A stretch of 64,000 bases of DNA, taken from NCBI GenBank assembly GCA_902729315.2, contig LR746271.1, positions 4,732,001-4,796,000 of the forward strand, written 5' to 3'. Shown here one piece after another: positions 36,901 through 48,955 of this stretch (position 1 is the stretch's first letter; the number at the start of each line of letters is the position of its first letter). The position numbers were made by a program, and so were the translations under genes. The stretch comes from Spirodela intermedia. Its lineage: Eukaryota > Streptophyta > Magnoliopsida > Alismatales > Araceae. The notes beneath the pieces were generated by a model. It had not been told where the DNA came from. It ran no database searches and saw only the letters and a list, made by a program, of their open reading frames with translations.

Positions 36901-39900
36901 CTTCAAAAGTTACCAATCATGCTGTAGTCCATACTAGATTGTCTGGTATGACAAATTCTTTCTCAAAAGTTGTCCAGCAGTTTAAGCCTTCAAAGCTTTC
37001 AAAGAATTACTCACAGGCTCATGGAAGTGAGAGTGCTGGGAAACATATTCCCCAGGTAGAATGCTCAGCCACTGTTTCTTTTACAACACATACATTATAA
37101 CACTTCTTGCTGCCTTTGTTCATTAGGTCTCACAAAATCTTCTGTTTGTTTTTCTTTACTTCTATTTTTCAGATGCTCTTTTCATATGATACCTTTGTCA
37201 AACTTTACAATGATAAGGTGGAAATGCGCCCTTTTGGTCTGATGAATTGCGGAAACAGGTGAGGTCTTGCTTCTTATGATGGCCTATAACATTTTAACAT
37301 TGTGAAATTTTCACAAATTTTGATATAATTTGAGTCTGATTGTACAGTGATTTAATATCTTGAATTGTTTTTTAAGAGTGTAAAATTATATGATCTTTAG
37401 CCCTAGGAAACTATTAGAAACGGGAGGATCGGTGGAGTTTTTCTTTTTCTCATACTATTACAATTTCATATTGAATCATCTCTTCATCCTTGAAACTATG
37501 GACAATGCTCTTTTTCATTGTCTGAGTTTATATCATGCTTCTCCTCATTGATTCGATTTTAGATGGGTATACATGTACACATTTATATGAATATTCCAAT
37601 AGTAGCTAAAATATGCATTAAAATGTTTGCTTGGAAGAGGTCATGAAGAGAAAGTAGGAGAGAAGAAGATGGGTGGAGTGTAAGACATTGAGAGTTGTGC
37701 TGGTGCTATAGGAGAGTGTGCCAGCACAGGGTAAAGGGTCAGCCCAGGCTATGCCATCAGATGTCAGAGCTTTGCCTGTGTTAGCGAGGTAGAGGTCTTT
37801 CTCACAGAGGAGGATGTAGATAGCAAGAGGATCAACCGCTGCTGGAGCTGACTCGTATGATTAAGACTGCAGATAACATGTGCGTGGGGTGTAGTTCTAT
37901 GCCCATGCATAGAATGATCTGAATTTCCTCCATGGAGAACCTACATCGCAGGATGGCTGCTGACCGAGGTTTTTAAGGCAACTAGGTGATGGTGGTCAGT
38001 CAAGGACGTGCCCCTTATTGATAATATGTATAAAACAGTAAATTACATAGCCATCACAGTAATAATGTATGTTTACTCGGTACTAGCATATACAAGCATA
38101 TAATGTGAAAGAGAGGTTTCCAGAAATCTCTTGGACACAGGGAACCCAGATCACATCACCTTTACCCTCCTATTTACATAGACAAAGTAAATGGACAATC
38201 TTCTATCATACACCTTGTCTTCTGGCCACAAAACTTCACCGAAGCAGCTCGATTACATGTTCAGAGATGGCAGAGTTACAGCTCTCTGTGGCCTTGTGAT
38301 ACACCCAAGAAAAAGCACGTTGATTTAAAGCAATGGAAATCTTTTCAGTGAAACAAGTTGCCTCTAAAAACCTGTCAACTTATTTTGGTTTCTAGACCCA
38401 CAACCCCCAGCATCCATTATTCCCATTCCATGGATCAATGATAGTTGCCATTTCTTGTAAATGAGGTGTTGTTTTTACATTTTTCCATTGACGGTTTCTC
38501 AGGAGCAGCAAGATTTCCAGGGGCTGTATGTTATTGTCAATCGGGTTAGGTGGTGGTGCTATGATTTTTTTTTTCCTTTTTACCGTTCTTTGTACATAAG
38601 GTACTTCATTATGCTTTATTTTTATTAGTGACGGCATGGTAATCTCTTTCAGAAAACATGATCTTGATGCTAATTAACCTCACATCTCATCTAGAGTGTT
38701 ATTCAATGCAGAATAACTTGAGTTATCTTTGACGCCATGAGTTTGTTCTCTCAGATAAAGGAACATTTATATGGTTTCTGATATCCATTTCCAATTTCCT
38801 GCAGCTGTTATGCGAATGTGGTACTCCAGTGTCTGGCTTTTACTCGGCCCCTTAATTCTTACCTTCTTCAAGGATTTCATAGCAAGTCATGTATGTCTCC
38901 TCTCCCTTAACTTTTGGTTGTTGTTTTCTTATACATTTCCAATGACCTATTTGCTGAAAATGCTTGATTTTCCTTCTAGGCGCTAAAAGTAGCTGGTGCT
39001 TTACTTGTGAGCTAGAAAGCCTGATTTCAAAGGCAAAACAAGGAGAGTCTGTACTGTCTCCTGCAGGCATAATGTCTCAATTACCCAATATTGGAGCGCA
39101 TCTTGGGCCTGGAAGAGAGGAAGATGCTCATGAATTTCTACGGTGTGTATACGATCGTGTTGAAATTCTTGAATTGAGAATTTATCTTGTCAGGTTTTCT
39201 TTATAAAGAATGATTGCGCTAAATTATGTAAAAATTACTGTCTTTACTGCACAGTTATCACATAATTTCCATTTAGATTTAGTTGAGCACTGAGTTGTGA
39301 AGAAAACTGGAGTTCGTTGTTTGAATTGATCTCACGGTACAAACATAGATATTCTGCAACAATTTACTTGTCTAGTTATTTACTGGCATTTACCACCATA
39401 TGTTCTATCTCTGTAATGAATTATTGCTTCTTCTCTGTACTGTTTTAGATAGTTGTTTCTTGAACATTTTCAGTTTCATTTCTGCACATACTCTGTCTAA
39501 AATAATTAGTTATTTGCTGTCTTCATGTCTTTTCAATTTTAATTTTAAATCTTGTTTACACTCTTTGCTCAGCTTTAAGCAGGTAAATGATTGCATATGG
39601 CCGAGCAGAAAAACTAAGATTAATGTAACGATTAAATCTTCATTAATGCATCACATTTGCATTTTACTTTTAGAGATATCTATATAATGCCTAATCTACT
39701 GGCAAAGTGTGTAGTGCTGAGATCTTGTGCAATTCTAGAAATGTAAAGTTCTGTGGTACTGGGGTCGTAATAAATGCAGAGCCCTTTAATAAAAACCTTG
39801 TTATTTTGTGGCTAGATTCTTGCCAAAAGAAGCAGTGTTTGGGGGGGAAGAAGAACACTATTTTGACATCTTTTGGTACAGTTGAAATGCATATTTAACA

Positions 39901-42524
39901 CTTTGACGTGAACGCTTTTTATAATTTTGATAGGTCTGCTGTTGATACAATGCAATCAGCATCTTATAAGACAAGGGGTACAGATTCACCTCTCCAACTC
40001 TCAGCAGAAGCAACTTTCATGCAGCTTATTTTTGGCGGCTACATTCGATCAAAGGTGTTGTGCGCCTTTCTTGTTTCCCACTTTTGGGGGTTTGACACTT
40101 TATTTTGTGAAGGGGGTTAGTGACTGGAATCTGTAATGCAGATAAAATGTATGAACTGCCAGAGTAATTCTGTCCGGAATGAGCGGATGCTGGATCTCAC
40201 TGTTGGAATACCTGGTGATGTTCGAACACTTCAGGAGGCGCTTTTTCGGTTTACAGCTACTGAGATTTTAGATGGAGATAATCAATATGAATGCAGCAGG
40301 TCTGGCTTCTTCTTCTCCATCATTTTCTTCATGATTACTAAACCGCTGAGGTCTTTGACATTGATGGATTTCAGTTCCTCCACTACGGAACCATACAATT
40401 TCGAAAAATCTTTGAAATGGCTTGAGTTTCACGCCGACTCTATTGACTCTCAGACCAAGAAAAATCCCATTTCCAGTGCATCCCCGTATCCAATTCATTT
40501 TTTGACTCCAATCTCTGTTTACATAGTAAATATGGAAAGTTGAGGTAATTGACGAAAGCGATATCCGTCGAGATCACCTGCTTGAGATTTATCTACTGTT
40601 GAATTTGCCCTTTGGAGGTTGTTTCACTCTTAGACCTGGTTTATCATCACTATTAGGTGTCTCAGATGATATCTCTTGGGCTTTCTTCTCACAAATTTTC
40701 GTGCAGTTGCATATTTTCTATTTTCCTCTCTAATGGAATTCCCAATTGTTGGATTTATGAAATTTTTCCCTCGATATATTTCGGTATGATTTTGGTGTCA
40801 GTAACAGAATTTCCATCAATATTCTTCTCGGTCAGTATGTTAGGTTACATACATACTTTGGATTCATATGTTCAGGTGCAAATCGTATCAGAAAGCAAAG
40901 AAGAGATTGAAAGTGCTGGAGGCTCCCAACATCCTTACAATAGCGTTGAAAAGATTTCAGGTATTCCAGAAGCTTACTTTCTCTTTTCAGCATTTATGGA
41001 TTGATCTCGACGCATTCTCCTCTCACTGCGGTGCTTCAGTCAGGCATTTATACTTACCCAGATGCCTCCGTCGTGTCTACTCTCTCAGTCTGGAAAATTT
41101 GGAAAGCTCAACAAGGCGGTCGTGTTCCCCGAGCACCTGAATTTGGCCGACTACATGACCAGTTCCAGCAGGAACAGGGACAAATCCCCTGTCTACCAGC
41201 TGTATGCTGTGGTGGCGCATTTGGATATCATGAACGCTGCCTTTTCTGGGCACTATGTCTGCTACGTGAGGAATGCGAGCGGAAAGTGGTACAAGATCGA
41301 TGATAGCACGGTACGCTCCAACCCTTTTGCTGCCAATTGAGATTTTTTCTAGTTCTTCAGCATTCCAAAGTGTGATCTAAAGAAATTTCTGAAATAAGTT
41401 TGTCAAAACCCAATTGCGAATACCTCAGGGAATGTCTTTGGATGATCCATCCAATTTCATCTCAAAGTTTTTCTTAGCTGGATTATGTTTGATGATCCAA
41501 TTTTGCTGCCGATTGAGATTTACCCAGTTCTGCAGCGTTCCAAAGTATGATCTAAAGAGATTTTTTGAAATTTTTTTTTCAAAACCCAATTGCGAATACC
41601 TCAGGAATATCCTCAGATGATCGATCCAGTTTCATCACAGTTTCTCTAAACTGGGGTGTTCGATGATCCTCCTCCCACTCCAGAGCCCGGCATTGACCTC
41701 GCTTCTTGATTTCTTCTTCGGCATGAGATCTGGTTCTTGTCCTTTTTGGCGATTTTCTCTTCTCTCTCTTGAATGGGTTGGGTTGGCCTCAGGTGAAGCC
41801 AGTGGAGCTCGAGAAGGTCCTCTCGAAGACCGCCTACATGCTCTTCTACGCGAGGTGATCAATCGCTTCTCTGTGCTTTTGATTCTCGGGGTTTGTGATT
41901 ATTCTGCGGAGGGAAAAAAAGGGGCGACTTTTTCTCATCGGTGCTGTGTGGACAGGCGATCGCCGAAGAATACGGCGCTGTCGCCGCACGACTGCGGCAA
42001 CGGGAGGCCGAAGAGCAAATCCGGGGAGGATCTCCCCGCCGTGCCGCCGTGCCCACGGCGGCCGAAGAATCTGGGGAGGTTCGACGACGACTCCGACGGC
42101 GGCGCCTCCTCCCTGTTCAGCCGCTCCTCCTCCGACGGCGGAGGCGCCGCCTCCTGCAGCACGGAGAGCGCGAGGTACTCCTCCAGCACCGAGGGGCCGG
42201 AATGGATCTTCGGGGACAACAGCGGCGGCAGCCTCTGGAGCAGCCCCGCGGGGTTCTCCGACGACTCTGACGGCGGCGTAGGCTGGTGGCGCCGCCTCTC
42301 CCCCACCGAGCCCCACTTCCCGGACTCGCCGGAGAGCGGCTACTCTGCCTCGGAGTTGAGCAGCTCCTCCGGTCACGACGACGGCTACCCGGCGAGAGGC
42401 CTAAGTTATGATGGGAACCACACGGCGGCGGAGACCGGCGACGCCGCCGCGTTTTTGGATTCTGACGACCGCAGTAGACATTTTAGGAAGCTAACGTTAC
42501 ATCGCAGCAGCAGCAGCAGCAGCG

Positions 42525-42564
<40 letters not shown>

Positions 42565-42568
42565 TAGG

Positions 42569-42599
<31 letters not shown>

Positions 42600-42691
42600 G
42601 TGGCGGCGGCAGTGGCGGCAACCCATCCAGGTATAAATCTGTTCCTGTGTCCAGGAGCGTCCGGGAGAGGGCGACTCAGACGAGGTTTTGA
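33966..42691 (+). CDS. MYND-type ubiquitin-specific protease (UBP15-19 group)
   Basis: Cysteine deubiquitinase that removes ubiquitin from proteins. Eleven exons: 33966-34294, 35909-37055, 37173-37258, 38805-38890, 38980-39142, 39934-40054, 40142-40299, 40876-40960, 41089-41310, 41793-41854, 41956-42691. All introns are GT-AG and every phase closes; total 1,064 residues. An in-frame TAG directly before the ATG (33963-33965) fixes the start. Residues about 4-30 form a membrane anchor. The MYND finger spans about 90-127 (C90, C93, C101, C104, C110, C114, H123, C127), split by intron 1. The Cys box [16 protein letters not shown] has catalytic C522, with the codon next to intron 3. Finger CxxC pairs are at 647/650 and 695/698. 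The His box SGHYVCYV has H780, and KIDDS supplies Asp. The tail (820-1064) is Ser/Gly-rich and disordered. In Arabidopsis this architecture is the UBP15-19 group, which affects growth and organ size; the exact orthologue is not resolved. Confidence 0.95.
37259..38804. other. USP intron 3, possible repeat relic
   Basis: The second-largest intron of the gene, 1,546 bp. The middle part (about 37620-38300) differs in composition from the AT-rich ends, being higher in GC, and may be an old insertion. No terminal repeats or coding domain could be defined. Confidence 0.35.
41324..41660. repeat. 177-bp tandem duplication in USP intron 9
   Basis: TTTTGCTGCC followed by (A/G)ATTGAGATTT occurs at 41324 and 41501. 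Both copies continue through TTCCAAAGT(G/A)TGATCTAAAGA, CAAAACCCAATTGCGAATAC and CTCAG. The first copy begins 14 bases after the exon 9 donor, and the two copies fill most of the 482-bp intron. Confidence 0.88.
42502..42620. repeat. Coding AGC and GGC trinucleotide repeats
   Basis: In the last USP exon, an AGC run (42504-42560, with one GGCACC interruption) encodes serine and a GGC-type run (42565-42618) encodes glycine. The reading frame is kept throughout. Such runs vary in length by slippage. Confidence 0.9.
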
Positions 42692-42707
42692 TGTGTAGGG
42701 AAGAGAG

Positions 42708-42748
42708 AGAAATAGAGGGGAGAGAGAGAGAGAGAGAGAGAGAGAGGG
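42708..42748. repeat. (GA)n microsatellite in USP 3' UTR
   Basis: Interrupted GA run beginning about 17 bases after the USP stop codon. Confidence 0.85.
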
Positions 42749-42765
42749 AAAGATGTGATAGAATG

Positions 42766-42775
42766 AATAAATAAA
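42766..42775 (+). terminator. Overlapping AATAAA polyadenylation signals of USP gene
   Basis: AATAAATAAA gives two overlapping AATAAA hexamers about 75 bases after the USP stop codon, a plausible near-upstream element for 3' end formation. Confidence 0.6.
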
Positions 42776-43058
42776 TGCTCTATCTACCCGGCTGTATGAA
42801 ATGTGAACAAACGGGTGTATTTTTACAGTGGAAGAATCATCCATGCTCTGTTCCGTCCTCTGCGGCCATTACCGATCTAGCGACCCTGCCGGCCATGGCG
42901 GGTAGAACGGTGGCGTCTTTACTGCGGACCCACGACGGTAGATATTAGAGAGAGAGAGGGATCGGTAGGGTTTTCTTTTTTGGCCCTGGTCATCCCTTTT
43001 GCCCATCTTCTCCTCCCGGTGTCATCGATCGGTGGGAACGGGAGCAGGGTGGGGGGTG

Positions 43059-43282
43059 ATGGCATCCTGTTTTATAGGGGGTGTCTGGGCCCGTTTCTTG
43101 CCCTTGCGGTCTTCTCAGCGGCGCCCTGGTGGGTCGGGCACTGCGGCTCCCACTTGTCTCCTCTGCCGAAGGCGTACTCCTCTGGTCGGGGCCTTCTATT
43201 TGCTGAGCTTGGGTGCTCTCACTGCACTCTCCTCCTCTAGGGCGGGGTGGGCCTACTCACGCAGTCTCTTTCCTACATCCAG
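43059..43282 (+). CDS. Probable transit-peptide exon of CutA
   Basis: Encodes 74 codons beginning MASCFIGGVWARFLPL, rich in Arg, Ser and Leu and almost without acidic residues, followed by a hydrophobic segment (LVGAFYLLSLGALTAL) and ending at a good donor, CCAG/GTACC. Plant CutA proteins carry an N-terminal plastid-type transit region with a hydrophobic stretch, and this is the only such exon between the USP gene and the CutA core. The difficulty is phase: this exon leaves two bases over, while the next recognised exon (46452) needs one. Either a small exon in the 3.2-kb gap was missed, or the true junction differs, or there is a one-base error, for instance in the GGGGG run at 46451-46455. 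Transcript data would settle it. Confidence 0.5.
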
Positions 43283-44289
43283 GTACCCCTCTCTCTCTCT
43301 CGCTCGCTCTCGCTGTGTCGGATGTCGCGTGCTCTTTGTACATACTGAGTTGGTGTGGGTCTTGGGCCTTACCAGAATGGCCGGTTTCTTCCAGTAATCT
43401 GATGTGATTGGCGAGGATTACACACCAAAATCATCTTCTAGGGTTCCGTATTGCTAGGTTTGATTTCTCTTTTCAGAGTTTCTGGCGATGTATTTGTGGA
43501 ATATGGTAGGGTTGACTTTCTAGCAACTGATCTTTCTTTCAGCAAGTTATCGCCTGCTTTAGTTCTTCATAGCCGCTGAGAGGAAGCAGGTGCAATTCAG
43601 AGAGGTCCTGCCATTGGTGAACTGGTTTCTAGAGCACATTTGCATGGTTTAAGGTGCCGGAATGAGGAGCTGAAGAAATCATAAGTTTTCTTTTTATGGA
43701 AAAAAACCCAAATCGAGGAAGTAAGGGAAGCCATCTAGTATAAGGTAGCCGAATAAGTTTTCTAGTCTTCACAGATTCCATTCAATAAAAGCCCTCTCTC
43801 TGTACAGAAACGCTGAGCAGGTCAGGTGACGGAGATGCACTGAATGGGGGAGAACAGACGCTCTTGAAATGGTAGCAGCGTCAGTTCTTGGGCCTTTATA
43901 CATGTCACTGATATGGAGGTTAATCACATGTACTCTCATATCAGAATTGTAATGGCAGAAGCCTACAAACATTTGGATGAAGAAAAGGTTTAATTCATAT
44001 AGGAAGAGCAATATCCACTTATGGGGGAAGAATTACCATTTATGGTTCAGAAGAAATCGGATCCTCATGCAAGTAGAACTCTTGTGACTAGTTGACGCTT
44101 GGAGAATAAGGTGATTACAGCAGATTCTGAGGATTGGTGAAATTGGACGTGAGAACCTGGGGCAAACTTATGGTGATGACAAAGCTCTTACTGTGTTGAC
44201 AGGGGAATGTCCAGGGACCTTGTCATGCCACAAATTTCTTATCAATCTCCACCTGTTGTGTTTATCATAGTTGATAACTGTCTTGGGCC

Positions 44290-44314
44290 GAACTTCTCAG
44301 GAGGTCACCCATCC
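44290..44314 (-). ncRNA. 5S rRNA-like fragment
   Basis: On the minus strand this reads GGATGGGTGACCTCCTGAGA and onward. It matches the 3' half of plant 5S rRNA (GGATGGGTGACCTCCTGGGA and onward) at 23 of 25 positions by eye. Only this piece is present, so it is not a working 5S gene. It may come from a 5S retroposition, a SINE3-like element or a Cassandra-type TRIM, whose LTRs carry a 5S domain. Confidence 0.6.
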
Positions 44315-44344
44315 CGGTAAAAAGAAAGCAAATTATAATGAAAA

Positions 44345-44369
44345 TGCGGCGAGTGTGGATCGAACACGC

Positions 44370-44412
<43 letters not shown>

Positions 44413-44417
44413 CCCGC
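44345..44417 (-). tRNA. tRNA-Phe (GAA)
   Basis: On the minus strand a 73-base cloverleaf starts GCGGGGATAGCTCAGTTGGG and ends CGCCGCA. The anticodon GAA is at 44382-44384, in loop context ACTGAAGA. A box (TAGCTCAGTTGGGA) and B box (GTTCGATCC) are intact. It matches the nuclear plant tRNA-Phe closely. Compared with the usual sequence it has a C-A mismatch in the T stem (CACAC where CACGC is expected) and G instead of A at position 68. CCA is not encoded and there is no intron. It lies inside the CutA first intron, antisense. It may be functional or a slightly degraded copy. Confidence 0.85.
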
Positions 44418-46451
44418 TATGATTGTTTATCATAGTTCATTTCATATAAATAGGGTTTTTCTTCTGAGTGGAAATTACAGAGGTGGGCCTTGTGATGAAG
44501 TACACCTTTTTGATAATACTTGTTTTCTCATTAATTGACAAGACAGTGTTCAGCAGAAGCTTTATTTTAATGTGCTTTTAATGTCCAAATTTTGTGTTCA
44601 ATTTTACTGACCTAAAATTACAAAGGTAGACATTGCATATAAAGTAGACCCTCGTGAAAACCTGTCTTCTCGATTGTGAACCAGATATGATCGTCAGTAG
44701 AAGCTTTACTTTAATATATTTGTTCATGTGGTATCACCCAAATTCGATTCCGAAGCGCCATCTGTGGACGGTGGTTTTTAATTTTTTTTAATATAACTAT
44801 TGAAGACTTCTCTGCCTTCAATTAACTGCCTCCTGACAATGTCTTTTGGGAATCCCTATAATTTTTTATGAAAAAATGGAGTTATTTTTTAAATTTGATT
44901 CAACATAGTTTTCCCTCCATCCTCTTCATCATCCAATGATCCTTTCAACTATAGTATCATATATTCATGCAAAAACGGGGCAGTCATTTTGAAAACTTTT
45001 CCAATTCTGGTGGAATCAAGTTTGACTGAACTGAAAATCAGATTCTTTCTCACCAGGATCTCAATACTTTCACCATATATCGTAGTTGCTGTGTTTTCTT
45101 GTGTATCGTCTGTGAATCTAAGTAAATAAAGTTCAATCAGCCATTTTTTTTTTCTTTGAGTCTGTACAAAAATTAAAGTTAGAATGCTTTTAACATTTAC
45201 TTTATCATTAAAAAGTGTCTAAATTCTATTGTCAATCACCATTGATTCTAGAGGAAAGGGTACGTTTTATTAGTTCCTGAAGTTAGAGTAGAATTTCTTT
45301 TTTAAGGTAAAAGCACCTTTCCTTACCATAGAAAATTTTCTAGATGGTGACAGAAGAAGGAAATCATTTTATGCTGTTAGTATTTTCTAATTAATATATA
45401 GAATGCTTTAGATTTCCTGCTACAACCTATGGTTGTAGGGCTCGTAGTTGCCTCATTGAAACCAGCAAAAACTTTACTTGAAATTGTCCTTGCATGAGTT
45501 TTGTTTTCCATGTGTGATGAGAGAAATAATATTCTGTTGTTCAGTCTAAAGATTTCAATGTGCTGCCAACTTTGCTCTCATTGATCTGAAAATGTTCTTT
45601 TAGCTATACATACACATGTATTAATTTTACATTTTCTGTATTTTTTCTCTTAACAATAATTTTGTATGCACTGCTGTGATCCATGTTGAGCTTTACGCCG
45701 CCATGCAACTAGCTTGGTAGGTTCATTGGTAGTCAGTTCATGTATACGATGTAGACCTGGTAATGTGGTTCAGCTGTCAGTATCACTGCCACCTGGTAAA
45801 CATTCCTATCCATTTCACATGGCAATTGATACCTCCTAAAGGAGGAAATTACCTCCTCAAGGAGGGCGCCCAGTGCAAAAGGGGAGGAGCAAGGTTGCAA
45901 TTTGAGACTCTTTAGTCGAGTATTAGAGCCTGGGCCGCTGGGGAAGGGAGACACTTTTTGAGCAGAGTAGAAGGATAGTCACGTGGAGACCTAGGCCTCT
46001 CCCCTTTTAATCTCCCTTATTATCTGTTCCCTAATCCTCAATCTACATCTCCTCTGGCCTCCTGCGTCTGTTCTGTGCTGGGTCGTATCAGTAGAAGCGT
46101 GTGGAGGCACTTTCTTGTTCAATAATGAGGAAAATAAAGCCGATTTCTTCTTTATGTATGACTCACTGTGCACATTTTAGCTTTTCACTGTATAGTTGTT
46201 ATCTTCAAGCGTTTTGGCTTTACAAAGTCCGATTGTGGGTACCTATCGAGGTAGCCATTGCCTGTAAGTAGATTGACATATACGTTTTATACTGTGTGCA
46301 GCTTTGTTTCTACCCTTGTTTTCTTTTCCTGGTGATTCACTGTCAATCCAGATGTTTTTGCTATGGCTTCAAGGCTTTTTTAAGCAATGGCCCATGGATT
46401 AGAAAACTGAAACGAATTTTTTTTTCTAATTTTACTCACCTTACCATTCAG

Positions 46452-48955
46452 GGGGCCAGACAGAGGCTTCAAATTCTAAACAAACACTTGCTGGAAGTAT
46501 CCGTTCTATCACAATGGATTCTGGATCCACAACGGTACCCAGCATTGTGGTTTATGTTACTGTTCCAAACAAAGAAGCTGGTATGGTTCTTTGGATCTCT
46601 GGTTCCTCGTTGGTTCCAAAAGTGATGAGTGTTTTGACTTTTACATTGTATGATGATTTTGCCTTTTCTTAAAAGAACTGATGAAGATTATGACATTATT
46701 CCAGTATGGTTCGCTTTTCTTCTTCCTCTAAGCTTTTTTTTCAAATATCTTAAGCGTTAGTTGTTCTACTTTTGTTTTCTGGTGTCAAATCTTCAATGAA
46801 ACATGGTTGACACGATGGGAAGAATTTTTCAGATAATTTATGAGATAGGGTTATAGTTCGAGTACCTCCCCTGCGACTAGAGAGTTTCTAAAACTGTAAG
46901 CATCTGTGAATCTGACAGTATTATGTAAGATGTACAAGATTATACATAACGAAAAGAATATGACAAATTGATTGATGTCAATCAACATCGAATATATTGG
47001 CTGTTTTGGGAGGATACCCTTCAACCAGTCGGTGTTTATGACTGCGTGTTATTGGGATCTGTCAAAAGGTATTATCTGGCCCTGGATGTAAAACTTCATC
47101 CCTAATTTCAATTTTGAAGTTAAAAAAGGGATGAACTGTTGTAATCGGTAACCTATGTTTTGTGATCTTGTACTCGTACCTGGGTTATGTTTGTGATAAC
47201 TTGGCCTATTTTTGAGGGAATTTCATCTCCTGGAGAATCACGAGCCAAAAAGTGTATTGAAACATAATTCCCAATTGAGATGGCACCCCTTGTTGAAAAC
47301 CATGAGATGGCTATTTGTGACAGTAAAATCTTAGCCACTGTAGGGCCTACGAAAGGATGCTTCCAAGTTCATGCTGTAAAATCTCTTGATGATTTGTTAG
47401 TGAACTCAATTTTCTATCTTTTTTTGCCTTTGTTCTCTGATCAGCTTCATCTAATACTGTCTGTTTTGAATGAAGGGAAGAAACTAGCAGAAAGCATTAT
47501 CCAGGAAAGGCTTGCTGCATGTGTTAATATAGTACCAGGCAAGTACTCTTGCCTTTTTTTTTTGCTGTACACAGAATAACGTTTAAAACGCTATTTGCCA
47601 TTTGGTAGCAGAGAGTAGGCTTGAGTATAGTTCAAGTAGCGTGTCAGTAGACTACCTGAATAAATATAATTCTGCTAAAGATTTGTCTTCCTCCATTATC
47701 ATCGTCTTTGATCGATCCTTTTCCGGAGTTTCTGTGGCCTTTTTAATGCTAAAGGTATGCCTGGATACATAACAGCAGCTAAACATCCATTATCAAGTTT
47801 CTTCTGCTTCACAGTAAGTATTATAAAACGAATGTTTTCTTTTTATTCTAGGATTTCACGCACTGAATACATGTTAGAGTTTTAATCACAATTATTTTAC
47901 CATAAATAAATGCAAGCATAAATATTGTGGCAAGAATGTGTAGAATATCCCATAATTTTCTAACATAACCATATTATCTTGATACATTCATGTGGGTTTT
48001 TCTCTTCATAAGTAACACAAGTTTTTTGATGACAAACTGAAATCTTTTCATCATTTATTTAGTAGGTTAACCAGCGTATGCTACAGGAAATGAGACAATT
48101 AAAGTTTGCATCTTCGTTCAATGTGAATTCTTAAGATCTGCAATTTTGAGGCTAAAAGCTTTTCTTCAATGTGAACGCACTGTCTGATTAATTAATGAGT
48201 CAAGTTTGTTCTTGCTCCATCCTTTCAACCTTAATGAGTTATTATTTTTTTTCTAAACTATTTCCACATATCTGGGCGATGTCTGATTAAATTTTTTTTA
48301 TCAAAACGGACATTCATTTTATTTATAGATAGTTGAACATCTTGGTTGTAAGAGTATCAAACTCTGCAATCCTGACCCCCACAGATTTAATGGCAGGTAT
48401 TGAATCAGTCTACTGGTGGGATGGCAAGGTAAATATATCCAAACATGAATATTTAAGTTATGAAAAATCATGTAGTATGTTGGATGTATCATTAACTGAT
48501 CAAGACCCAATCTGGCTGGGTCTCTCCCAAAACATTCAAAGGTGTGTGGATCATCAGATTTTCCCAATGCAAATGGGGCAATTTGACCTGTATTGGTCAA
48601 TCCTGTATATGGACATGATTAATCAAGTGGGCACTTTCAGATGTACATCTCAACTTGTACGGCTTAATCTATTGCTTCAGGTTCAAACGGACTCTGAAGA
48701 GCTACTCATCATCAAGACCCGGGAATCTCTGCTGGAAGCACTGACAGAACATGTCAAGTCCAACCATGAATACGAGTAAGATTCTGTGCCCAGACCTGTT
48801 GCTCATCTCCTTTTTGCCTGGAGCAGGGGCGGCTGAACCAATGAAAGATATGCTCTTCTGTGTGGCATTGCAGGGTTCCGGAAGTCATCTCGCTGCCCAT
48901 AACTGGAGGAAGTGCCAAGTATCTGGAATGGATCAAGAGCAGCACCCGGGACTAA
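46452..48955 (+). CDS. CUTA: CutA family protein, core exons
   Basis: Small trimeric CutA1-type protein, linked in bacteria to divalent-metal tolerance; plant versions go to plastids. Five exons: 46452-46580, 47476-47538, 48397-48428, 48681-48775, 48874-48955. From the internal ATG at 46514 they give 112 residues, the length of the conserved CutA core. Motifs in order: TVPSIVVYVTVPNKEAG, KKLAESIIQERLAACVNIVPG, IESVYWWDGK, VQTDSEELLIIKTR, then EVISLPITGGSAKYLEW near the end. Phases close at every junction. The second of these introns (47539-48396) starts with GC: ACCAG/GCAAGT, with AG at its end. No GT donor in reach restores the frame, so this is a GC-AG intron. The start is uncertain: either the upstream transit exon (43059) or MDSGS at 46514. 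Confidence 0.93.

Noticed and set aside
41846-42844. Long minus- and plus-strand frames over the last USP exon (alanine-, arginine- or leucine-rich)
   Set aside because: Alternative readings of AGC/GGC repeats and GC-rich exon sequence; the Ser/Gly frame continues from exon 10 in phase.
45915-45932. GTATTAGAGCCTGG resembling a Met-tRNA primer binding site
   Set aside because: Only a partial match, with no LTR pair or polyprotein nearby; could be a fragment of an old element but cannot be supported.
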